Under the pieces are notes generated by a model. The model was given only the letters and a program-made list of their open reading frames with translations, searched no databases and was not told where the DNA came from. A stretch of DNA of 64,000 nucleotides from Camarhynchus parvulus. Its lineage: Eukaryota > Chordata > Aves > Passeriformes > Thraupidae. Made by a program: the position numbers and the translations under genes. This document shows, piece by piece, positions 22,019-36,029 of the stretch. Positions within the stretch are counted from its first letter, which is position 1; the number at the start of each line of letters is the position of its first letter. The stretch is from assembly GCF_901933205.1 (NCBI RefSeq), contig NC_044572.1, forward strand, positions 112,294,965-112,358,964, written 5' to 3'.

Positions 22019-22610
22019 GTTTAATAAGAAATAAAATGGTTATAAAAATAGTGATATAATCAGAGTAATGAAAATTTGAACAATTGGGATTAGGACAATA
22101 CAAGACAATAAAAACAAAGAGTTACGGACAGTCCAGGTACCTCTTTCTGGACAAAATAAGCCCGAAAGAGGACACACGTTAACAGAGGATTAACCCTTAA
22201 AAACAATAGCCTGTTGCATATTCATACATCTCATATATGATGCATAAATTCCATTCAAATACAGGATTCAGTCTGGTCAGTGTCAGCTTCTTCCTCTTAA
22301 TCCTGACGGCGTCTTCAGGGCTGGGCAGGGTGGGAAGGAGTTCGTTTCTTCTGATAATGGAGCAATAAATTCTTTTCCTCTGAAAGATTTAGGTGTCCTG
22401 TGGCTGCTATCTCGGTGCGAGTACCTCATTCCTTTCTTTAAAAAAAATATCCCACATACATAGTTTCTATTTTAACATTATGTTATAACCTCAAAGTATA
22501 TTTAACACACTACTTAAGAAAATGAATACAGCATAACTTTCTAACATAACACATGTAATATTCATTTTAATATTTGCAAAAAGCCAATCATAAAATAGAC
22601 GTTTTTCACA
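22019..22610 (-). mobile_element. LTR, second unit of the tandem pair
   Basis: This is a near repeat of 21404-22018. Shared words include 'aaatggttataaaaatagt', 'acaaagagttacgga', 'gttgcatattcatac', 'atgatgcataaatt', 'aggtgtcctgtggctg' and 'aatattcattttaatatttgc'. It lacks roughly the first 40 bp and ends cleanly with CGTTTTTCACA at 22610. The two units are directly joined without retroviral internal sequence. Confidence 0.7.
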
Positions 22611-22832
22611 CAGAGACAGCGTGAGTCTGGATGGGAATAAAACTTGAGACTAAAGGCCCAAGTGTTTCAGAAGCTATAGGCTTAAACTTTTATGTTTCTG
22701 AGGAAAAAAAAAAAATCTCAGTGCATTCATTTGCTGAGTGAGGTTTTCCAGCCATACCATGCTGAAGTTCATAGACATACCTCTCCCGGTCAGAAATGAT
22801 CCTGAACAGTCATTCTGTTAACAGATAAGGAG

Positions 22833-22860
22833 AAAAAAAAAAAAAAGTTTTTTTTTTTTG
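22833..22860. repeat. A-run/T-run inverted homopolymer
   Basis: A run of 14 A, a single G, then 12 T forms a simple inverted repeat in intergenic DNA. Confidence 0.85.
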
Positions 22861-23769
22861 TGTGAGCAGATCAAGACAGCCAATGTAGAGGTGGTTTAGA
22901 GCTGGTCTATTGCTAACTTAATTTTTCTAGGGTCTCTGTATTTTCCATTTAGAGGATACACTGTTCCTTAAATTATGCTTGGCATAATAGGTGCCAGTAG
23001 TTGAGGGGGTGTTTAACTCCAGGACAGTAGTTGTTACTGTGCTACTGATTTATACTTCTTCCATAGAATTTTTATTTTAAAATGGGTCTTCCTCCATACC
23101 ACAAAAAAAATTCCCTGTTTGTTTCTTCATAACACCAGCGTAAATCCCAGGTACAGTCCAAGTAACAGCATTTGCATGTCTTTCCGCTTCATCAGAAAAA
23201 AGCTCCCTAAGCCCTGTGCACACTCTGTGTCATCAAGTCTGTAATAAATACATCCATTAATGTGATTCTGTGGATTACCAAACATGTGGGACCTGGAGAT
23301 TTAATCTAACAAATTTGTGCTCTTGCACATTGCTTACTCACAGTGATAAGAAATACTGGCACAGCTCCTGATCTCTAGCATAGATATGTCCACACAATTT
23401 TGAAAAATCTGTTACCTTGAAAGTTTCTTTGAATCTGATTTTTGCTTCATGGCTGAGAGTTAGAATTTGGCCTTATTTAAACCAGTTCCTCTTTTAAAAG
23501 AGTGTTAGTAACTTCAATCCTGTGGCATTCAGTATTTCCTGCTTCTGCTCTGCCTGTTTATGGCATATCTCACTTGCCACTCCTTTTGTGCCTAGCCTCA
23601 GGCCTCTGGAATGAATATATTCACCTTTTCCACAGTCTTTTCAAATCATGTTACCGATGGTGGTACATGTGGCTCTACCCATTTTATAAAGAAACAGAAG
23701 CCAAAGGTCTTGCAAGATAAACGGACCAAGGCTTGAAGCTTTTTAAATGCAACTTTCTTAATGAGGGCA

Positions 23770-24320
23770 TGTGCTGGTTTTGGCTGGCATTGAATTCGTT
23801 TTTTTTACAGTGACTAGCATGAGGCCATGATTTGATTTGTGCTGGAAACAGGAATGCTTTCATTGCTGCTGAGCAGGGCTGGCACAGCACCAAGGCTTCT
23901 TCTGTTCCTTCCTCCGCCCCACCAGTGAGAAGGTTGGGGGTGCGTGAGGAGTCTGGACAAGACACAGCCAGGACAGGTGACCCACACCATATGGGATCAT
24001 GCTCAGCATACAGAGCTGGCGGAAGAACATGAAATAAGGGGAAATATTCACAGTGATGCTGTTTGTCTTCCCAAGTACCTGTTATGCATGATGGAGCCCG
24101 ACTTTCCTGGCGATGGCTGAACACCTATGTGCCAAAGGGAAACAGTGAATTAATTCCTTGTTCTGCTTTGCTTGCATGAGCAACTTTTGCTGTTCCTATT
24201 AAACTGTCTTTACCTCAAACCATGAGTTTTGTCCCTTTTGCTCTTCCATTTCTCTCCATTCCATGGGGGAAGGTGGGCGAGCAGCAGCATGGTGTTTGTG
24301 GCTGGGGTTAAACCACGACA
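23770..24320 (+). mobile_element. Near-complete solo LTR, 551 bp (ERVL-like avian family)
   Basis: The element starts TGTGCTGGTTTTGGCTGGC and ends GTTAAACCACGACA, the TG...CA limits of a well-known avian LTR family. In order it contains 'gctgctgagcagg', 'ccgccccaccagtgagaagg', an upstream promoter region whose TATA is degraded to 'catacagagctgg', TTTGTCTTCCCAAGTA, and a CTATTAAACTGTCTTTA polyadenylation region. There is no internal sequence, so it is a solo LTR. A matching target-site duplication could not be confirmed. Confidence 0.82.
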
Positions 24321-25518
24321 AGGCTTCAAAGGCCTGTGCAGTGATCCTACAAGCTACCAGTAGCACATCAGGCTTTGCTTCCATGAAACTCCCTCAGTTG
24401 TCCACAATGATGCTTCTACCCAGACCCCAAACTTTCCCAGCACTGAAAACACTGATGACTGTGCATTCTCTTACCTAGGCCAAGTATGGTATTCTCCCAT
24501 CTTCACCTTTCCAAGCTCAGTCCAATAGTCTAAGTAAACCTTTGGAAACTGGATCAGCAGCTCTTAATGTGCTTTTCCAGCAGTCAGTTTTAAGACACAA
24601 ACCAAGTTACTCCTCACCATGTGCCCCTATGTCTAGTGGGGTAATGTCCTGAATTCTTGCTTATACATGCAAAGCCATTTCTTCTGCCAAGGATCACCTA
24701 TTTCAAGGAAATCATCCAAAATGCTGTGGTTTTCTTTATCCAACATATTTCTCCCAGCCCTTTAGCACTCTTCTGGCTTAACCCAGGAGTACCACAGTAC
24801 TCTGTCTGAACCTGAGTACAGGTATGCGCAGGGTCGTGTAGTTCTCTCCCTTCTAGTTACTGCTTTCAGTATTGTTTCAGTACCTTACTGTAAGCAGAAA
24901 ATAATAGTTCATGGTTTCAGTTTGGTGCCCAATGTGATCTCTTGTTCAGAACGTGCATCAGTGGCCTTTTTTTTTTTTTATAGCAGACCATTTTTTGCCT
25001 AATTCCACCACCTGCAAAAATTTATCACCATCCATTCAGCCTGGAGTCTAGCTAAAATAAGATGGATTGCTATTTGCAGTCAAAATTTTGATACTACAGC
25101 AACATAATCATTTGTCTGTAGGAAAGTTTTAAAAAATTTGGTATGTTGACTTCATAATAGATTTCAGTCTGGTTTTACTATTCATTTCTGAGGCTGTTGA
25201 GAGGCTACCGTAAAAAATATTTCCCTGTAACTTTTTGTAGCCTTGGAGTGAGGTAAACTGAAACTTGAAAATATTCATCTACTGAATTAGCAGAAATGTA
25301 AAGAGGAGAGAAATAATTGCAATAGTGATTACTTTTTTTTTTTTTAACAAGATTCCAGGGGGTATTTAAGGAACTATGAGAGTAAGCATGATATCTGTGC
25401 CAGGCTACAGATGTCTAAAGGTAATAGAATTTCTAGCAGTGGAATCATAGTAGTGAACCCAATGTGCCATGTTAGAGATTGCAAACAATATATTGTTCCT
25501 GAATATATTTAATATATG

Positions 25519-25538
25519 TTTATATATATATATATATA
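25519..25538. repeat. (TA)n microsatellite
   Basis: An uninterrupted TA dinucleotide run sits within an AT-rich intergenic stretch. Confidence 0.9.
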
Positions 25539-28500
25539 ATTTTCATATTCTTTTATGCCATGCAATGGAATAAAGGCGTTAACACAAATTTACTGTAGCT
25601 GTAAGGGCCAGTCATTTCTCACACCTCTGCAGGGTTCTTCATGTGCACAGACAAGGTGTATAAGGGGTGGTACCCCATCCAATGACTCACCTGGCTTAAG
25701 AGTGAAAGTCGGGGCATTGATTCGTAACTCTCCAATGAGACACATACAGCAGAGGGTATAAAGAAATTAGCAGCTTTCATAGTACAGGAAGATCTTCAAC
25801 AGAGTGCAAAAAGTATCTGGTTGGAATCTGTTCTGTTCAGCATCCTCAGAAGTGTTTGAGGAAGGACAGATACAATAGTGTCATATACAATTATACATAT
25901 ACTACACAATAGTGTAGTGGACACTTTGCTGGTTACAGTGTTACTCCTTTGACAAGTGCTCAGTGGAATAGCGGACCACCTTGTCAGAGTGTGGTGGGTA
26001 AGGTACCAAGATTCCCATGTGCTCTTATCCTCCATTTCCAAACACTTGGGCACATCTGAAAATTTTCACCAGTGTGAGTTCCATGAGGCACTCTGTGTGA
26101 AGGAACTTCATTGCATTGCAAGAGAAAGCTTTGAGAAAGGGAAAAATTGTACAGTTTTTACAGGAGCCTGTCTTGTGTGCCTGTCACCACTGTGACAGCA
26201 AAAGGCAATTCTCAGCAACCAGTTCAAACCCATCCTGTGTCATCAGCTTGGAGCGTCCCATGGTGCCTTATTTATGCTGGTTGATTCTCTGGATGTTGCT
26301 GAAGGTAATGTCTGTAAAAATGCTGTGTGCCTATTTTTTAGCAAGCAGCTGTGCTGTAGGAGTCAGGTGTGCAAAACAATTCTTATTTAGCTATTTTTGG
26401 TCACATCAGTGCTTGTCCATTAACTTCTGGCAATGCAGCTTCCCTTGAAGTTGCTATGTTTAGATGATTTTATTGATGTGTGAAACAGAGTGAAAAGTGA
26501 AAAGCACATCAGCATGCAGGAATAAAAGTCATCAATTTCCTGGATCACAAAGAATAAGAATGCTCAATAGTTTAATACTAGAAAATGAATGCAGATGAGT
26601 CATCCTCACACTAAAACTACAGACAGCTGGATCGTGAGAGTGTTTTTCTGTTCTCCTTTCTTTCTTGTAATAAGAACTATGTATCATTGTCTATCAATTA
26701 TTCTCCAAATTACAGAAGTATTTTGCACACCTGCCATTTAACCTTTCAGCATGCTGTACGTCACCTGGCTCCTGCATGTCTGCACAACGTGTATATTTAA
26801 CATGTATAGAAGAAAATTCTTTGAAAGCTTATCCAAGCAAAACACGCTTAGAAGGTTAGGAAAGTGAGCACACTTGCCTAATTCACAAAACTATCAAGTA
26901 ATTTTTTTTCTCTCCTGTCTAATTTTGGAGGGTTGAAGAGGCCTCATTGAAGAGACCTCCTTGCATGGAAACAGAAGTGATTTTTCAGTATGAGAAGATG
27001 TGGGGTACTTCATTAGATGTTTGTCCTGAGGAATTACAGCAAAATTGGCCCATTGTGAACTGGATTTTTACTGCTTCATCTGTCCTTGTTTTCTCCTATT
27101 ATTTTACCTTCATTTTATTGTGTGTGTCACGGTGGGAAAACGTTATTTTGTGAGTATCCTTTTTAACAAGTAACACCTGCTTCCTGCAGCCTATATAGAC
27201 TTATCTGATTTCTAGGTCATAGATCATTTGCTAGATCATGGATCACTTGGATCATTTTTCTTTTAAATTAATCAGATTCTGGCCTAAAGGATCTGGCAAA
27301 GCTAATATGCCACAGTTGTGCATATGTTACAACAGGCAACCTTCTAATTGCTCCACGACCTCTTTGAAATTAGGTTTTACAAGCTCAGTGAAGGAACCAC
27401 ACATAACTTATCTGCAATAGGAGGGGCCTTTTTGAAAGAAATATAAACTAACATGTTATTGTAATAAATACATCTTCTGTTTTTTCCCTTTAATATAATG
27501 GAACAATGCTGCAGTGCCAGAAAATTGGAAGTGAAGTGCTATGCAAAAACAGGAACAGAAAGGGCTGTGCAGTACTGTTTGTAGCCTTGAGAAATAATGC
27601 ATCTGGGGTTAAAATAGTATTAATTTAGGGAGTAGGGACACATGTCTCTGTCTCATGTACATTCCCTTCTCTGTTGAAAGTTGAAGAGTCTCTAGCCACT
27701 CTTTGAGCCTACAACATCTCCTTCTTTCACCATCAGTCTCTGTTGCTTTGTGCCAACAGCTTTTGTCGGTACGCCTGGAAGTGTAGGGGTGCTCTTCTCC
27801 TTCATCCTCTCAGAAAAAGGTAAAGTCAGAACAGTAGCGTTTTGGAGAAAAAATGAAATGCTGAGCTACGCAGTGCTGCTGATGGTAAGTCTGGCTAAAG
27901 GACAGAAAAAAAAAATTGCTTCCTGGAGCTTATGCTAAAGCTTTCTGTAACAGAGTCTACTGTACAATGACTTCTAGTACCATTGTCAAGCCTCATTATT
28001 CTTAGTTTTTCTCCTCAGCATCTACTGGATTTCTCTGAAAAGAGGACAGAAGTGTGACCAAGGCAGCTCTTCTCACAAGAGATGCTGTGTGGGCAAATGT
28101 GTTATATCTACCTTGTATCTACAATGCTGAATTGTCAAAACTTTGGACTCTTGGTAGAAAAAAATGTTGGGCTAGACATATTTTTTAGTTTGAAAAAAAG
28201 ATGTAAACAACAGGAAGTGGGTGTTGGCAAAAACCTAGCAGCCCTCTATACAGCTGGGAGAAATAATCTATTAATAATCTACCTGGAGCCATAGTCCTCA
28301 TATTTAGTGTGTCTCTATCCTGAGACACGGCTGCAGCTCATGTGCTGTTTTCACTGGTGCTGCAAGGATTAGCAGCAGGCCATCTGTTCAGCCACTGAGG
28401 AAAAACATGTGATTGGCAGGTACCACTGACCTAAGACAGACATCTCCTTTTGATGCTGCCTGCAGAGTGTAACTGTGTGCCGAGTTCCTTCTTCTTTCAA

Positions 28501-31500
28501 GTTGTAAATGAAATACATTCACTCTGAGGTGATAAAAAGTGCCTCATGGTTGTTACAGCTTGTTTCTGTGGCATGTTGAACCACTCTGTGCTTGTCTTTC
28601 TCCTTTGCAATTTACTAAAACCTACAAAGTTGTAAATCTAATCTCTAAGCTGGCACATGCTGAAGGGATGAGACACTGCAGATATCTGAGGGCAGATAAT
28701 CCTGTTTGTCTCCAGAACTCCTCCAGGCTGCAGGAAGAACTGGCAAGCTGCAAGAGGCCTGGACATTAGTCCATCAGTGTGAGGACAAGCAATCTTTATG
28801 TTGTTGTCATTCAGCCCAATGTCTGGGATTTGGTTTAATTTCATCATTAAATATAGGTGGTGCTTTCCCAAGAAAGGTCATTGTAAAATTTGATTCAGGA
28901 ACAGCCTTTTTATTTCTTGATGTGGAGGCAAGTTGTGCTCTACTTCAGGACTCACAGCTACCATGCAGACAACTGTCAGGCAAAGGACAACTTCCAAAAA
29001 GAAGATGATGCAGATATTAAAGCTGCACAATGGATTTTCAAGGTAAGAAAAAAATGCAGGATTAGTTATACAAATGTCCTGTGGGAGGGGGTGAAATGGT
29101 GTATCTGGAAAAGAGGAGAAAGAAATATTGATGTCATGAACAACACCCATAGGTTGTTTATCACCAAGACATCACTATTCATGCAGTTTTCCTTTTTCCT
29201 GAGCCTCATCCCCTGCCTTCTGTTCCTCAGCATGTTGCAACCACAGTGACAATGGAGGTGATCTGCCTTCCCACTAAGTGTCTGCTTTCAAAGAATATAA
29301 TAAACACATCCATCTAACAAAAAATATTTGTACTTTGTGAAGCTAATCTGTTGCTAAAAGGGTGAGGGAAAAATATGTTGCTTCATGGTGTTTAGACACT
29401 GAAGAGTTTTGCCGCTTTTACTGGTACTATGTCAGATTTTTTGTATTGCTAGTTGACAAAAGAAGATATGCCAAAGAAATCAAACTGGATAATACTGAAG
29501 TCTACTAGGGAGTTACAGTAAATCCTCTTCAGTGAACCTATAGGATATTCCCAACAGTCATGTATCTTCTAGATTTTGTCAAAAGCCTGAAAGCTGCCTG
29601 AGGGTGAACTGCTATTTTTTTTTTAATGCATGTTCCTATGCAGCGCACCAAGAGAGACAAATGTAAGAAACTGTATCTTATCAAAGCTTTGGGGCAAAAG
29701 TGGTGCACCATTGTGCATGATAGGGGAAAGAATGTGACAGCAAAGTCCTGCACTCCTGTAACCACAAAGGTTGTCTTTTTCAGACTTAAAGCCAGCATAG
29801 AGGTGGGCTAAGGCATCCAGTTGAGTTTGTTGGCAGGGTTGGTGAAAGTTAAGACAGGGGAGGAAGCCGTTCCCAATTCCACATCTGCCTTACAAATATT
29901 CAAGTTAAAGCTAGAATTGACCTCTCCATCCCATTTCCTTAACCAAAGTATAACCATTTCTAAGAGGCCATTTCATTTGAATTATAGGATGCACTCATCA
30001 GAAATCCTAAATTACTTTCACTGCTTTTGCTGAGAAAAAAATGTTCAGCCTGGTTTGCTGATATCCGAAAACTGTTTCTGATAATGAACAAAGTACCCTC
30101 TGTTCAGAATTTCATGTCATTCTGTTTTCTGTCCATTTGGCACATGAGTCTGGGGACTTCTTGACCCTCTTCAAGGCAAAAGGGGTTTTGTCATAGGCCC
30201 AATGGCTCTTGAAGTTAACAATTGACCGTCATAGTTTCTGAAATCCAGATACTGAGTTCTTCATAACTCACGTCCCCAGACATTTCTCATTTAGCCATCC
30301 TTTAATTCACTGCAGGTGAATTGTTCCCTTCAGCTTGCTGATTGCTTTTGTGGATATTGCCTGAATTTGTAGTTTGTTGCTTAGGCTCTGAGAACTTGGT
30401 GCACAGTACTGAGTCAGTGACCTCGCAGAGGATAACTTATTATTTCTCTATTCTGCAAAGGATTTATCTGTAGAGGGACATAAATGCCACTGGAATGTTC
30501 AGAGCCAGCTACTGCCCACAGTTCCTTTAACAGCACTGCTGCCAGCTTCCCTTCTCCTGCTTGCTGTCTGTTCCACTTTGTTTAGTGCTTTTGTTTCTAA
30601 TGCTGCAGCTCTACTGGTGTGGCTCTCATCCCTGGTAGCAGACAGCCTGCAGGGACTGCCCAGGAGATGCTCTGTAGGCACTTTCTGAGCTCAGCTGAGT
30701 TGAAATTGCTGGGATGTGGAAGCTCAGGTATGAGGCTACCTTCCTTGGGGGAACATGTCTCCAAAACTTCATAAACCATATCAGCAAATGATCCTTTCAC
30801 ATATGTAATGTAAGCAATGTTACTGGTAGCTAATGAGTCTACAAGGATTGTGTTAGTGATAGGAACTTAGAAAACTTACCCATCCAGAAGTGTATACAGC
30901 CCTAAGGCTGGGGAACTAAAATAAACTGCAGGCTTTACTTCACATGGGTGGGAAATGCCTTTCTCTTTTACTGATAGGGAACCTCTGCACAGAGGGTTTA
31001 CATTATTTCCTAGTAGTATTTAAGAAAATAAATTCAGGTTTGTAAGGTTCAAGACCAGTTTATCACTTACACTTCCAGAATCAAGGAGATCACATTCAAA
31101 CTTTTTTTTTTTTTAATAACTCCTGGTGACATTGAAATGTACAGAAAGTTCAGGTTCTTTTGGTAAAACATTTCTATATGTGGCACTGGTTTCTATAGAG
31201 AGATTATGTTCTTAGACCAGTAATTTGTGTGACTGACAGAGTCCTTGATCACACTGATTCCACAGTCCTCATTAATTCTCATGCTCCCTTCCACTTTAGA
31301 TGAGATTTTGGATTTGATACTTCTCAATGTGACTGGTGGCTGCTTCTGAGAGCAAGTTGGCATCTAACACAACAAAGAGTAAAAAAGCCAAAATATCAAA
31401 CAAATTTTTCAATTTATAAAAAAAAAAAACACCTAAATATTTTAATGGAACACTTGAATTAGGTTTATTTATTCTTGAATGTTCTTTCAAAGAGAAACTG

Positions 31501-34034
31501 AATTACAAGAGAAATGTTTGTGAAAAGTGGTAGGCAGAGCTTAAAGACCTTTTAAATTCTCTTCATGACATTTAAATTAACTCAATGCATTGTTTGTTCT
31601 TATCTCCATCTACATTGCTTAAAAAATCTTTCTCTCTGGCATGTTTGCATCTTGATTTATAAAAGTGTTAAAAAGCAAAAGTGAATAAACTGCTTTTTAC
31701 CCCTATCAACACAAAGATAGGAGGACTTTCTTGACCCAAAGCTAACATAGACATATTTATGTGTGCTCCTAAGGAGCTTTTTGCAAGTAAACAAAATAAA
31801 ACACCCCTGAAACATTATGATGCCTTGCATCATATGATGCACTGCATAGGGACATAGTGCAAGGTTTCAAATATATCGCAGTTTCTTTCCCCTATGGACA
31901 AAATTTAGCCAAAGTCCTGTTTCACAGAGCTCATTGCTATCCTTTCCTCAGAAGAGGGTGAGAATGTTCCCCAGAGAGCTGCCGCATTTTAGTATCCAGA
32001 TTACATCTGGATAGAACCTGTTTCACTTCTATAACATAATTGTGGTTTCTAAACCTCCAGATTTGGTTGGGTTTACATGAATAATACACCTACAGACAGC
32101 AAGGGACTGGGCAAGTGCAGCTGGGAAAGCAGTGTAAGGGCTCTGAGGGCATTAATAAATGTTCATGGCCCTGACCAGCCTCAGCTGGGGCCTCTCTCCT
32201 CACCCATGGAGCAGCAGCTCTGTTTAAGTTTAGCCACAGGGCCTGTTCCCTTGAGCTGAGCCTGAAAGAGTGACGGTCTCCAGCCAAGTGACAGCCATGT
32301 AGGGGAGCCTCGCATCCTGGGCTGACTTCCTGGCTTGGCCTTGGCTCTCACCTGTCAGGGTGGGCTTGCCTGGTGGCTGTGGGACCTGATCATAAATCTG
32401 ATCTGAGTTGACTTCCACCTTGCTGTGGTACTGTTTTATGACCTGGATCTTTCTTGAATTTGCCTCTATGTTCTGTTTGCCTTGCTCAAGTAGTGGGAGT
32501 GGGATGTGGGATCCCTTTCCAGCTCTCCTCCTGTGAGGGGGAAGCCCTGTTCTTGCTAGGAATTGAAGCAGAATCCTTTCCAGCTTCTGCTGACATTTGC
32601 CTCACCTGTAAGGGCTTCCTTTCCTCCACAGGGCATGGAGCAGAGGTGAAGAACAACATAGTGTTAGGTGAGGAGGTATGTGCCAAGGAGATGCAGAGAG
32701 CCAGTTTGAATCCTCCTTAAACAATAACCTGTAGGCTGAGACACCATGACACCTGCATGGTTATTCCAGCATGGCTTTTCTGCTTGCCAAGTCCTCTCCA
32801 TTTAAATTCTGGGGGGGACCAGGCAGAAATGGAAATGGCCTTGAGCATGCTGTCTGAAGGAGCAGCCCCTGGCAAGTATGGCATCCTTTATCCTTGCTCT
32901 AACTGATCTAGCTCTGCAGGAATCCTTTGGGCCTGGAGACGTCCAACATTATTCTATGAACTGCTTGTAATGTGAAAGTCACGCATGACCATGCATAGCT
33001 CACTTAAATTATTTGGCCACTGCTGTGAATCATAATTTCTTTGATAAAATAGGAATTCATTCACAAACAATTCCAGAAAGGTCAAAAATCATAAAAGTTG
33101 TTATTTGCAAAACTTTGATGCCAGTTGAATAATTACACTGCTGTTACCCAAGTACTCCAATGTCTTCAGCTGAGGAGTGCTGGCAGTCATTAATTGCTGT
33201 TACTCTTGACAGTCCCTCTGAAGTCAGATGTTGTCTTTATCTTTTGTAAGAGTAGGAAAAGTCCTGATATTAGTAAATACACTCACCCTTTTCAGTCAAT
33301 ATAATCTCCACCAAGTATGTTTACGGTAGGTTTTTAATTCCTAGTCATTTTTGTGTGTCTGAAAGTTTGTGATTGTCAGAGGGTGTTGAGAACAAACCAA
33401 GAACACACTTCTTCTGTTCTTCTGAACACGTCTTGTACATAGTTAAACAGACTGAAACATAATTGAACAGTCACATATTATCTCCTATATTTGAGATGGG
33501 CAGGGGATGCAAACTGTATGGCTAGGGATTCAACCCCTTTCAGATGCAGCCAGCATTCTCTGTCCATGCCAAAATAGTTATTCTCACACAGCAGATGTAA
33601 AATTTGAGACATGTTTGACACTCTGTTTTATTCAGGAGCAAGATTTCAAAGGGAGACAGAATTCTGGAAGAGATATAGGAGTATTATGGGGCATTTAGGA
33701 CCACCAAGTTATGAGCAGGTAGTCATACTGACAACTTCTTTGATGATACAGTATACTGTTTGACAGGGAGAAGAGTGGGTATTTTGCCAAATAGTTATAG
33801 ACTAAGATAATAAAATAAAATCATAAGCACTTAGTTTTAAAGGTAAGCAAAGTTATTTCTAGGTCGAGCTGGAGAGCATTATCTCTGTGATGTTCTCTGG
33901 TGGTTAATTTAGTTTGCTGGACTGTATCCTTTATAACAATAGTATATCTTGTCCCTGCAGTGCTTTCACTAGTTAAGAAAGGGCTACTCCTGCACATTTT
34001 TACAGACAATCAACCTTTATGAGATCTGCAGTGT

Positions 34035-34500
34035 TGTCTTGGTTTCAGCTAGGATAAACTTAATTTTCTTCCAAGTAGCTGGTGCAGAGCTGTGTTTTGG
34101 ATTCAGTGTGAGACTAACTTTACTAACAAAGTAAAGTTTTAGATGTTGCTAAGCACTGTTTGCCTTAAGTCAAGGACTTTTCCATTTCCATGTTCTGTTG
34201 ATGAGTGGGTGCACAAAAACTGGGAGGGAGCAGGGCCAGGAGAACTGACCCAAACTGGCCAAAGGGCCATTCCATACCACAGGGTGTCATGCCCAGTACA
34301 TGAACTGGGAACAGTTGGCCAGGAGAGGCCAATCCAGCTCTGTGGGGCCTGCTGGGGGCAGTGGAGGAGCACAGTGTGCTGTGAATGGGACACCGGGCAG
34401 CAGACCTAGCCTTGGAAGACATGCATTGAGCCACTGCCTTCGCTTCTGTCTCAGTGCATGGCGCTCATTTCACTACTTGCTGGCTACCCCTGCACAGCCT
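34035..34500 (+). mobile_element. LTR, 3' truncated (ERVL-like avian family)
   Basis: The block starts TGTCTTGGTTTCAGCTAGGA. It continues through GTAGCTGGTGCAGAGCTGTG, 'gttgctaagcactg', 'taagtcaaggactttt', 'acccaaactggccaaaggg', 'gtcatgcccagtac' and 'gttggccaggagagg', all in the order expected for this LTR family. Similarity fades after about 34,500. The TATA region is altered to 'acatgaactggg'. Confidence 0.78.
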
Positions 34501-34709
34501 TGCAGAGATCTTTAGTGTTGGGTTGGGGCTTTTCTTCCCACATTTCTTCCAGGTGTCCATAGTATACTAGTCTGCTCCAGGCAGCTCAAAGTATTAAATA
34601 TAACTCCTTTTAAAACATTATCTTTTTATCTTTAGCATGGAAGTAAGAACGGATGAGTGTGGCTTAAGCAAGAATTGTTCTATCAGACAAAAAAGTTGTG
34701 GTCTTTTAC

Positions 34710-34790
34710 TGTGGGGGTGTTGGGACAGGTTGCCTAGAGAGGTTTTGAAATCTCTATCCTCACAGGACTCCAAACCCTGCTCAGCACAGA
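34710..34790 (+). mobile_element. Short CR1-like fragment
   Basis: The phrase GACAGGTTGCCTAGAGAGG followed by 'ttttgaaatctctatcct' resembles a part of the CR1 3' region. It is too short for a firm call. Confidence 0.5.
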
Positions 34791-36029
34791 TCTGGGAAGC
34801 CAGAGGAACAGGAAGCAAAACAAGAAAATATGCAGAGATCCCCTTCCAATCTCAACTGTGAAACAAAAAGCTCTTCAAAGAGTCTTTCTTTTTAAACTTT
34901 TCTGTAATTACATAGCATAATAATACTTTTAATTTATAAATTCTTTTTTTTTCATTTTGCATCCAGAAACATTTTTCAGAGAATAGCTGGCTGTACTGCT
35001 CATCGTTGTCTATGAGCCAATAATAGCTGCATAGACAGCAATCAGAGGGCATTCTTTTGTAAAAGTTGTCAAAATAATAAGGTACTACACATTAATGGGT
35101 GGATTACTTGCATATTAATGGTGTGCAAATTTTCTAGTCCTCATAGATAATTTGTACTAATTTGCAATAATGTGTTTTTCTAATTTAGTGATTTACATAT
35201 TTTACTATTGAAATAGTCCTAAAGCTTCCTGTTCACATATGCACCTTTGAAATGGGCAAAATGCAGATTCCTGGGCTGATTTAGATATTGCTGTCAGAAA
35301 GAATTTAATGAATATGAAAATCAAAAGGCAAAGTGCTTTTACACTAGTTCTGGAAAATTTTCAGCAAAACAATCCTAGACTGACCTGAATTACTGAGATT
35401 GTTTTTATTAATTTACAATGACCTTCTTTAAGTGGAATAAAATGTCATGCTGATTAATAAATAACCGACTCAGCCTAAATCTAGATCAACTCATTTGAGA
35501 TATGGGTAGCTTCAGGTTTACAAATACATTAATTTACTATATCCTTCTCCAGCAAGAATTAACAGTTTAGATAAAGGACGCTGGGAAAAGCAACATTTTT
35601 CTGGAAGACCACGGAGACCTTAAAAAGGCATCTAGTCTGGGTGTCTGGGAGTCAGAAGGAATTTACCTTTACTCCATTATATACTTCTCAGACTCAAACT
35701 TGATGAAAATAAATGACTTTTGGTAAAATACAAAATTAAAATGACATACCTTTCTGCATCACCAGCCCAGCATAATGCAGTTGGTGTTGCTGTGACTTGC
35801 AGAAGTTCAGCCTCTGTGCCATGATGTGTTCAAGAAGATCACTCAAGCACAGCATTCCCATTGTACTCTGATTTATTTCCAATACACCTTATTTCTAATT
35901 GAAAGAGGAATTGGTGCATGGGTTTTTTTCAGCTCATATTTCTCAAGGATTTCTGAGTGCCAGAGGAATCCTGAAGTACCAGATCAGCAAATCCTTCCAG
36001 TGACCAGGAGAACGAGGTGGGGTACAGTA

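Noticed and set aside
23760..24330. Target-site duplication around the solo LTR
   Set aside because: The bases just outside the two ends do not match exactly, so no duplication is claimed.
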